Assembly (NCBI GenBank): GCA_934196075.1
Contig: CAKPVW010000001.1
Span: 42,277 to 106,276 of the forward strand
DNA: 64,000 bases
Origin: an uncultured Anaerovibrio sp.
GTDB lineage: Bacteria; Bacillota; Negativicutes; Selenomonadales; Selenomonadaceae
Direction: 5' to 3'
Below are positions 57,978 through 64,000 of this stretch, piece by piece. The notes under the pieces were generated by a model that was not told where the DNA came from, ran no database searches, and saw nothing but the letters and a program-made list of their open reading frames with translations. Numbering within the stretch: position 1 is the stretch's first letter; each line of letters starts with the position of its first letter. The translations under genes were made by a program, and so were the position numbers.

Positions 57978-60056
57978 TTAATTCACCGTCCCTACACGCA
58001 GATCATTTAGATGGATGGATGTATCATAAAGAGCCTTGCGTATATCTGGCAAATACTCTCCAAAATCCTGTACTATCTCTTGGGCCGAAAAATTTATTCT
58101 CAAATTGAGATTGTTTCCTTCAAATAATTGGCATACAATATCTACTGCCCCAATATTATCTGTTAGCACACAGACCCGGAACCAGGTATCTTTGCGCTTG
58201 CGGCCACATTCATCCTCATGCTCTGGTTCATCATAAAGGTTTATATAAGCTGGATAGCTATGCCCTCCCTCACCGATATAAAGAGGCATTACAAAGCTAA
58301 TGGATTTTTGTCCATCTGCCTGATAACTCCCCTCACTGGTAATAGAATTTTTCATGGAGGACACCACTGTTTTGATTTCCTTATTGGCATTTTTAAAGTC
58401 CTTGGCCTTGAGATTTTTGAGACTGCCTAAATCAGCCAGCTGTAAAAATGCCCACAGTTTAGGGAGTCCTTCCATGCCCTGTTGCTGTCCGGCCTGCTGA
58501 ATAGCTGCTGGTACATTGCTCTGCACCATTTTTATAAGCAGATTCAGTTGCTTGGCATCCTGCTCCGAAAGCTGAGCTTGATTGCCATTGACAAAATTCT
58601 TTAAAAGAGCTGCATCCTTGGCCGTTAAGGTACTATCTTTCAATAAAAGCTCTGCCAAATTCCGGAAGGAATCTGCCACCTGCTGATTGTTGGGCAGCTG
58701 AGCTATTTCCTGCTGAACAGTTTGACTTGGCTGTCGCACTACACCGGTTTCCTGACTATAACCATAACGGCTAAATATCTGCTTAAACAAAGGATTATTT
58801 TCTAATTCTGCCGCCTGATGCAGTGCTTTGGATGAAATGCCTCCCTGCAGATTCTGCCCTTGTCCATCTGCTGCTCCAACCTGACTGCCGCCCCTGCTAT
58901 TAGCTGCCCCTTCACCGCCAGCATTAACCTGGGCTTCTTTTCCCGCCGTGGCCTGAACTTCTTTTCCCGGGATGATTTGTGATTGCTGACCATCTGCCTG
59001 CATATTGCCAGCCTTTCCCGGCAGCGTTTCAGCTAGATTCTGTCCTGATGCAGACTGATTTACAACTGTCTGTCCTACATCCCCCTGCTGCAATACAGTG
59101 GCACCAGCTTGTGCACCTGATGCATTATTACCGATGTTCTGGCCACTGCCCCCCTGATTGCTGATAGCATTATTGGGGTTAGCCGTGCCAGCACTATTGT
59201 AGGCATTCATGGCTTGCTTCGCCATTATCCCCTGATTAACTCCTGCCTGACCACTATCTCCAGCATTATTGCCACTGGCCAGCTTGGGGAACAGCAAATC
59301 CACCAGGTCCTTGACCGCACTATTTCCTTGCTCCGCCTGTCCTATTAGGCCGTTACCTAAAACTTGACTAGATGGATTAGACAAAAATTTACTCCCAGCT
59401 TGCTGGAGACCATTCTCTGTCAAACCACTGCTGCCAGCTTGTCCCCCCAATAGCTTTAACAGCTGAGCCATATTCTCAGGCACATTATCTGCATTGCCAT
59501 TATTCAAAATTTGAAAGGCCAGCTTGGTCAGCTGTACCAGCTCTAAATTAGCAGTATTGCCCCCTAGATTACTGTTAGCAAGAACAGTTTTTACATTAGC
59601 CATCATTGTCTGCAAAGCATCACTTAGCTGACTGGCAGATGTTTCGCCGCTAATCTCACCTGCCATGGCATTTGCCTCCGCCATATTCCCCAATTGCTGA
59701 AATATACGCCCCAAAGAGGTCAACTGCTCTAGGGAATATCTTTCACTGGCCATAGCGCTGCCTAGGCCTTCTCCCAAAGAATTTTCGAGGGAAAAAGCTT
59801 TGGTAACAACATTGTTAATCATATCTCTCAACTGCTGGGGAATATTGCTATTTTTTCCCAATTCACCTTGGGAAATTTTCTCCAATATAGCTGACATATT
59901 GTCTACTGAATTGGTAAACTTTACATCTGTTTGCTTGGCAAAGCCAGAACTAGAGCCACCATCCCTATTAACAACAATTTTATCTGTTTTAGTCTCCGAA
60001 CTGCGGGCCGTAGGCTGTATAGACGGGGACACCGCTGGATTTACATTGGTAGCCAT
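57978..60056 (-). CDS. FliK/YlqG-like protein with long low-complexity region
   Basis: 692 residues. The first 120 residues are moderately structured; residues about 120-400 are rich in Asn, Gly, Gln and Ala (GQNIGNNASGAQAGATVLQQ is typical). The C-terminal 180 residues resemble the hook-length control domain of FliK: ITSEGSYQADGQKSISFVMPLYIGEGGHSYPAYINLYDE and INFSAQEIVQDFGEYLPDIRKAL. In Bacillus, YlqG is the poorly understood equivalent in the same order. The protein would be a secreted or export-related ruler or a decayed one; flagellar structural genes are not in the window. GGGAGG precedes the start. Confidence 0.65.
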   Translation of the reverse strand: MATNVNPAVSPSIQPTARSSETKTDKIVVNRDGGSSSGFAKQTDVKFTNSVDNMSAILEKISQGELGKNSNIPQQLRDMINNVVTKAFSLENSLGEGLGSAMASERYSLEQLTSLGRIFQQLGNMAEANAMAGEISGETSASQLSDALQTMMANVKTVLANSNLGGNTANLELVQLTKLAFQILNNGNADNVPENMAQLLKLLGGQAGSSGLTENGLQQAGSKFLSNPSSQVLGNGLIGQAEQGNSAVKDLVDLLFPKLASGNNAGDSGQAGVNQGIMAKQAMNAYNSAGTANPNNAISNQGGSGQNIGNNASGAQAGATVLQQGDVGQTVVNQSASGQNLAETLPGKAGNMQADGQQSQIIPGKEVQATAGKEAQVNAGGEGAANSRGGSQVGAADGQGQNLQGGISSKALHQAAELENNPLFKQIFSRYGYSQETGVVRQPSQTVQQEIAQLPNNQQVADSFRNLAELLLKDSTLTAKDAALLKNFVNGNQAQLSEQDAKQLNLLIKMVQSNVPAAIQQAGQQQGMEGLPKLWAFLQLADLGSLKNLKAKDFKNANKEIKTVVSSMKNSITSEGSYQADGQKSISFVMPLYIGEGGHSYPAYINLYDEPEHEDECGRKRKDTWFRVCVLTDNIGAVDIVCQLFEGNNLNLRINFSAQEIVQDFGEYLPDIRKALYDTSIHLNDLRVGTVN

Positions 60057-60084
60057 AATGGAACCTCCCTAAAACATTACTATT

Positions 60085-60873
60085 TTATTTATTCTGCCAC
60101 TGTTTTCCTATGGTACGAATAGGTTCAAAGGTCATTCTATGAATAGGACAAGGACCGTATTTTCTAACAGCAGCAATATGCTCTGCTGTGCCATATCCCT
60201 TGTGACTGCCAAAGCCATATTGGGGATATTGATGTTCATATTCCTCCATGAGCCTGTCTCTGCTTACTTTGGCAATAATGGAAGCAGCTGCAATAGAAGC
60301 AGATTTGGCATCGCCCTTGATCAAGGCAAGCTGTGGCAAGGGCAGCTGTCTTAGCTTGACCGCATCAATTAATACATAATCTGCCGGCTTAGCTAATTTT
60401 TGAACTGCCTGACACATTCCCTCCATCGTAGCCTGTAAAATATTTACTCTGTCAATCTCCTCAGGAGATACAAAAACCTGTTTTACGGCTAAAGCCTTGT
60501 CCATAATTTCATCATATAATTCTTCCCGCACCTTGGCACTAAGCTTCTTGGAATCATTGAGACGAGGCAGCAACAGATGGGGTGGCAAAATAACAGCTGC
60601 CACTGATACAGGACCTGCCAAGGGGCCCCGCCCAGCTTCATCAACACCAGCAATAGATCTATACCCCTGAGCAGCAGCCTGCTCCTCATATTGATACATG
60701 GTCAACAATCTTTGCCGCTCCGCCAGCTTTTTTGCCTGCTGCTTTTGATATTTTTCTGCCAACTTCTTAGCAGAGGCTCTACTATCCTGTTCCAAGGCCA
60801 ATAAAAGCTCCTGAGTTGGATTTTCCGCCAACAAAGCCTCCAGAGCCTTGATTTTTAAATTGCTTATATCCAT
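60085..60873 (-). CDS. rnhB: Ribonuclease HII
   Basis: About 262 residues. RNase HII nicks RNA in RNA-DNA hybrids and single ribonucleotides. YRSIAGVDEAGRGPLAGPVSVAAVIL carries catalytic Asp and Glu (D-E-A-G-R-G). Internal DAKSASIAAASIIAKVSRDRLMEE follows. The family's N-terminal domain is extended by a helical arm here. ATG 60873 with GGTG 6 nt upstream is preferred; a GTG 12 bases before is the alternative. It follows rbgA by about 30 bp. Confidence 0.95.
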   Translation of the reverse strand: MDISNLKIKALEALLAENPTQELLLALEQDSRASAKKLAEKYQKQQAKKLAERQRLLTMYQYEEQAAAQGYRSIAGVDEAGRGPLAGPVSVAAVILPPHLLLPRLNDSKKLSAKVREELYDEIMDKALAVKQVFVSPEEIDRVNILQATMEGMCQAVQKLAKPADYVLIDAVKLRQLPLPQLALIKGDAKSASIAAASIIAKVSRDRLMEEYEHQYPQYGFGSHKGYGTAEHIAAVRKYGPCPIHRMTFEPIRTIGKQWQNK

Positions 60874-60904
60874 ATATTTCACCAATCTGCCTAGCTTGTT
60901 CTTT

Positions 60905-61846
60905 CTAACATAATTCTATATCTTGAGCTTCTGCCTCTGGTGGCATATCCAGACTAACAGTCCCCAGCTTGCCACTGCGGAAATCTGTCATTACAATACG
61001 CTGAGCCTTTTCTGTATCTACAATACCACCTTTAACCAAACATCCCCGTTTGCGGCCAATAAGCTCCAAAAGCTCATGGGGCTCTTTGGGCAGTTCACCT
61101 GTCAGCTTGTAGCGTTCCTGCAATCTCTCTGGGTACATGGAAGCCATGGTCTGCAGGAATACACCAGTTATCAGCTCTCTGTCCACAACCTCATCATTAA
61201 TAGCACCTGTAAAAGCCAACTTCAAACCTGCAGTCATATCCTCAAATTTGGGCCACAAAATTCCTGGTGTGTCCAAAAGCTCCAAATTGCCGCCTAAGCG
61301 AATCCACTGCTTAGCTCTGGTAACACCAGGCTTATCAGCGGTTTTGGCCTTGTTGGATCCTGCCAGACGATTAATCAACGAGGACTTTCCTACATTAGGT
61401 ATACCCAATATCATAACTCTAGCAGCTCTTGCCTTGGCCCCCTTGGACACAAGCTTGTCTGTCATAGGCCGTGCTAGTTCCTCAGTCATAGCCACCAGCT
61501 GCTTGATACCCCGTCCCTGTGGTGCATCTACTGCTACAGCAGGAATTCCCTGTTTTTTGAAATATTCCACCCACCGTTTGGTTATGGCTCTATCTGCCAA
61601 ATCAGATTTGTTCAGGGCCACCAGCCTTGGCTTGCCAGCAATAATCTCCTGCAGCATGGGATTGGCACTGCTATAGGGAATACGAGCATCTAATAGCTCA
61701 ATAACCACGTCAACCAGCTTCAGATTGTTGACAATAATATCCTTGGCTTTTTTCATATGCCCCGGAAACCACTGCACATTTGGTATCACCTGCTCTGGCA
61801 CTGCCTGTCCCGGTGGCTGTTGTCTCAAAGCTCTATAGTCTTTCAT
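60905..61846 (-). CDS. rbgA: Ribosome biogenesis GTPase RbgA (YlqF)
   Basis: 313 residues. RbgA is a circularly permuted GTPase for late 50S assembly. In order: WFPGHMKKA near residues 27-35, G4 ALNKSDLADR near residues 76-84, G5-like region, then G1 ILGIPNVGKSSLINRLAG near residues 145-162, and G3 LLDTPGILWPK near residues 194-204. The C-terminal RNA-binding part follows. TAGGAG precedes the start. First gene of the rbgA-rnhB-ylqG-ylqH-yraN run. Confidence 0.95.
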   Translation of the reverse strand: MKDYRALRQQPPGQAVPEQVIPNVQWFPGHMKKAKDIIVNNLKLVDVVIELLDARIPYSSANPMLQEIIAGKPRLVALNKSDLADRAITKRWVEYFKKQGIPAVAVDAPQGRGIKQLVAMTEELARPMTDKLVSKGAKARAARVMILGIPNVGKSSLINRLAGSNKAKTADKPGVTRAKQWIRLGGNLELLDTPGILWPKFEDMTAGLKLAFTGAINDEVVDRELITGVFLQTMASMYPERLQERYKLTGELPKEPHELLELIGRKRGCLVKGGIVDTEKAQRIVMTDFRSGKLGTVSLDMPPEAEAQDIELC

Positions 61847-61976
61847 AAAAATAAATTCTCCTATCTAATTATTTATCCTTTTAATGGCCTCCACCACATC
61901 ACCTAATTTACTAATGGCGAGCCAATTCCTTCTATCTATAAGAAAATAAGTTCTCTAAAATTATATCATAAAAAAA

Positions 61977-61996
61977 CCGGGGCTACAACACCCCGG
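61977..61996 (-). terminator. Intrinsic terminator after the CorC/CNNM gene
   Basis: CCGGGG and CCCCGG with an 8-base loop and TTTTTTT on the minus strand. It isolates the CorC gene from rbgA, 130 bp downstream. Confidence 0.9.
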
Positions 61997-62066
61997 CCAA
62001 AATTATACATTCCGATTATTTAGTTTACTCTTTCAATGACAAATGTCAGCATTTTTTCTAAAAATA

Positions 62067-63392
62067 TTAATCAATTTTAGGCGGTTCAGATGGCTTTTCC
62101 TGTCTGCGGCAAACAATTTTTTCTATACGATATCTATCCAAGGCCGCTATTTCAAAGACAAAATTCTCCCATTGAACCGTTTCTCCCTTCTTAGGAATAT
62201 AGCCAAAAAGGGCTGTTACAAAACCACCCATAGTTTGATAATGGTCATGATCCTCCTCAGGCAACTCGTCAATACCAAATTTTTCCTTGAAGTCATCAAT
62301 AGAGCACAGGCCCTCAATATTCCAAGCATTGTCCTCTCTAGAGGTAATCTGAGCAGATTCTGGCTCGTTAACATTGTTGGTGTCACCAATCAACTCCAAA
62401 AGAATATCCTGCAGGGTAATAAAGCCTATAATACCGCCATATTCATCAAGCACAGCGGCCTCATGAATACCTGTTTCCTGAAACTTCTCCAAAATACGAA
62501 AGCTTTCCATGGAACGAGGAATGTAAACAGGCTTACGTATGAATTGTGCCAAATCCAAAGGCCTGTTATCCAAGGCTGCATTAAAAATGTCCTTAATATA
62601 AATAACACCACAGAAATTATCCAAACTCTCCTTGCCAACGGGAATAATAACTTCAGAGGTGGCACGAATCAAAGCCAAATTTTGTTCCAAGGTATCTTCC
62701 AAATCTATCCATAGCATCTGCGTTCTTGGTGTCATCAGAGAATATGCTGTCTGATCTCCCATGTGAAAAACCCTATCTACCAGATTCTGTTCCTTCTTCT
62801 CAAAGGTACCATCCTCCGTAGCCTGCTCTATAAGATCCTTGACCTCATCCTCCGTAACAGTATCATCAATCTTGGTATTCATACCTAAGGTTACCAGCAA
62901 AACTCTAGCCGAATTAGACAAAAGCGATACTGCTGGCTTGGTGAAGAAAATCAGTCGCTTCAGATGCTTCTGACACTGCATCAGAGTTTCCTCTGGATTC
63001 TCCATTGCTATTCTAGTTGGCAGGAACTCACCTAACATCAAGGTCAGATATGTGACCAACAAAATACTTATAAGCAGTGATAATTCGCCAGCATATGGCA
63101 TCAGGTACAGATATTTTTGAATAAATGGCGCCAAAATAACACTAGTGCACACGCCTATCAAAATGCTGACAAAGGTAATTCCCAGCTGGATAACTGCCAA
63201 AGCACGCTCCGGCTTTTCCAAAAGCTTTAAGGCTTTTTTTGCCTCCTCATTACCATCATCCCGTAACTTTTCCAGCCTGCTTTTATGACTTTCATTAAGA
63301 GATGTTTCTGCCAAAGCAAAAAAAACATTCACCAAAATCAGAAAACCTATTACAAACAACCATAACGGATAGGGGGTATCCAAAATTTCCAC
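62067..63392 (-). CDS. CNNM/CorC-type transporter with CBS pair (HlyC/CorC family)
   Basis: 441 residues. The N-terminal DUF21/CNNM domain has about four membrane helices (LWLFVIGFLILVNVFFALAET at the start, later TFVSILIGVCTSVILAPF). A CBS pair lies at about residues 210-330 (SLMTPRTQMLWIDLEDTLEQ and AVLDEYGGIIGFITLQDILLELIG), and the CorC_HlyC domain ends the protein. Family members affect magnesium or cobalt export or membrane integrity. The start is uncertain: GTG 63392 lies against its GAGGA site, and TTG 63383 would have about 10-nt spacing. Confidence 0.88.
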   Translation of the reverse strand: MEILDTPYPLWLFVIGFLILVNVFFALAETSLNESHKSRLEKLRDDGNEEAKKALKLLEKPERALAVIQLGITFVSILIGVCTSVILAPFIQKYLYLMPYAGELSLLISILLVTYLTLMLGEFLPTRIAMENPEETLMQCQKHLKRLIFFTKPAVSLLSNSARVLLVTLGMNTKIDDTVTEDEVKDLIEQATEDGTFEKKEQNLVDRVFHMGDQTAYSLMTPRTQMLWIDLEDTLEQNLALIRATSEVIIPVGKESLDNFCGVIYIKDIFNAALDNRPLDLAQFIRKPVYIPRSMESFRILEKFQETGIHEAAVLDEYGGIIGFITLQDILLELIGDTNNVNEPESAQITSREDNAWNIEGLCSIDDFKEKFGIDELPEEDHDHYQTMGGFVTALFGYIPKKGETVQWENFVFEIAALDRYRIEKIVCRRQEKPSEPPKID

Positions 63393-63503
63393 TTCCTCTG
63401 CAATAAATAATAAATTCTCACCATCAATAACCCATATACTTCATGGGTATAATACTTTTATTATATTAAATTCTGAAGTCTAATGCAAGCCTTGCGCCGT
63501 TAG

Positions 63504-63556
63504 CTCCATCCTGTCATTAACACAACAGCCCGCCACCTACAGCGGTAGGGACATCG
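63504..63556. repeat. Degenerate dispersed motif, copy 2
   Basis: CTCCATCCTGTCATTAACAC then CCACCTACAGCGGTAGGG and ACATC. It parallels 51677-51745 over the first 20 bases (two changes) and more loosely afterwards. The CCTAC/GTAGG hairpin is conserved in kind. Confidence 0.4.
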
Positions 63557-63703
63557 TACACCTCATCATCTTTATCCTGCGAATAAAGTGCTTTAAAATA
63601 TTGTATTTTGCAAGCGTGATAATTTTTTATTGCAAAGATTTTCAATTTACTTAATATATTAGTCAGTTGGCAAAGAGAATAATGTATACATTGCAGCAAA
63701 ATA

Positions 63704-63731
63704 TTGTAATTGTGTAAATTTATAGTATAAT
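63704..63731 (+). promoter_or_regulatory. Promoter of gdhA
   Basis: TTGTAA (63704-63709) and TATAAT (63726-63731) with a 16-base spacer, 82 bp before the TTG start. Confidence 0.55.
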
Positions 63732-63812
63732 TAAATCGCTGTGTGATGTGTGGCATATATAAATAAAGTATATGGCACCTAAAAAGAATGTATTCATTGG
63801 AGGTATACTAAA

Positions 63813-64000
63813 TTGGCTACTTATGTTGAAGAAATTATTGCAAAGGTTCAGGCTGAGAATCCTGGTGAAAGCGAATTCCACAATACCGTAAAAGAGGTTC
63901 TAACTTCTATTGCTCCTGTACTGGAAAAGAATCCTAAGTATCAGCAGCAGGCTATTCTTGAGCGTATTGTTGAGCCTGAGCGTGTTGTTATGTTCCGTGT
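63813..64000 (+). CDS. gdhA: Glutamate dehydrogenase (partial, runs off right edge)
   Basis: The first 62 residues are visible. Glutamate dehydrogenase interconverts glutamate with 2-oxoglutarate and ammonia. The start is TTG at 63813 with GGAGG 9 nt before it. TYVEEIIAKVQAENPGESEF, then AILERIVEPERVVMFRV, is characteristic of the hexameric bacterial enzyme of about 444 residues. The NADP/NAD preference is not visible in this part. It is transcribed on the plus strand, divergent from the CorC gene. Confidence 0.9.
   Translation, partial: MATYVEEIIAKVQAENPGESEFHNTVKEVLTSIAPVLEKNPKYQQQAILERIVEPERVVMFR

Larger units (their letters stand above)
63393..63812. other. Intergenic region between the CorC gene and gdhA
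   Basis: 420 bp without a clear gene. It holds the degenerate repeat copy 2 (63504-63556), the gdhA promoter (63704-63731) and binding site (63799-63803). A minus-strand frame at 63517-63756 is low in plausible protein content and is not called. AT-rich beyond these. Confidence 0.6.

Noticed and set aside
63517..63756. Open frame of 79 codons on the minus strand before gdhA
   Set aside because: Overlaps the degenerate repeat and the gdhA promoter, with no binding site or family resemblance.
1..64000. CRISPR array, tRNA or rRNA genes, complete insertion sequence, prophage, or known defence system
   Set aside because: No repeat-spacer pattern, no tRNA TPsiC-type arms, no transposase, integrase, capsid or restriction genes could be recognised on either strand.

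Overview
The window looks like a chromosomal segment from an anaerobic, diderm Firmicute of the class Negativicutes (Selenomonadales or relatives). Evidence for this: Firmicute-type genes and gene orders (lacAB, addAB, ireB-ruvX, mutS2, rbgA-rnhB-ylqG-ylqH-yraN, recJ-relA-fur-hemZ-hisS-aspS, all with strong GGAGG ribosome binding sites), a futalosine-pathway menaquinone gene (mqnA), cobalamin synthesis, a moderate-to-low GC content, and flagella/chemotaxis-related genes. The taxon is an inference; no rRNA or tRNA gene was seen. Nearly all genes lie on the minus strand.

Layout. 1-1.4 kb: the start of a lactose/galactose-6-phosphate operon (lacA, lacB, PTS IIA) running off the left edge. 1.6-6.6 kb: a ComFB-like gene, an SsuABC-type ABC transporter and two uncharacterised membrane-anchored proteins. 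6.6-19.1 kb: translation and stress housekeeping (mnmA, ruvX-ireB, aspS, hisS, hemZ, fur, a metallo-hydrolase, relA, recJ). 19.2-20.9 kb: a small, AT-rich accessory patch holding an unknown minus-strand gene behind a perfect consensus promoter and a leader hairpin, divergent from two tandem paralogous small genes with palindromes at their promoter. 20.9-31.5 kb: ilvB, leuB, a possible 41-residue protein, then addA and addB. 31.6-35.4 kb: a PaaK-like pseudo-ligase, cheR, an uncharacterised radical SAM protein and pth.

35.4-38.9 kb: the most unusual stretch. It has lgt and mqnA converging on a nested inverted-repeat structure, one of two near-identical 130-bp palindromic repeats (the other is at 2.1 kb), a separate small IS200/IS605-like palindrome, a free-standing structured RNA of about 176 nt with its own promoter and terminator, and an overlapping pair of small unknown genes. 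38.9-51.5 kb: aminotransferase, lysC, ruvC, yebC, tyrS, PBP1A, mutS2, U32 peptidase. 51.8-56.0 kb: cobI and the complete dTDP-rhamnose pathway (rfbABCD). 56.2-63.4 kb: a PC4-like gene, ubiX, yraN, ylqH, a FliK-like gene, rnhB, rbgA and a CorC/CNNM transporter. The right edge cuts into gdhA on the plus strand.

The core genes are conventional. The material worth follow-up is non-coding or small: the 37.86-38.03 kb RNA, the dispersed palindromic repeats, the promoter/leader architecture at 19.75-20.15 kb, and the unknown small gene pairs. No CRISPR array, complete insertion sequence, prophage or recognisable defence system was seen.
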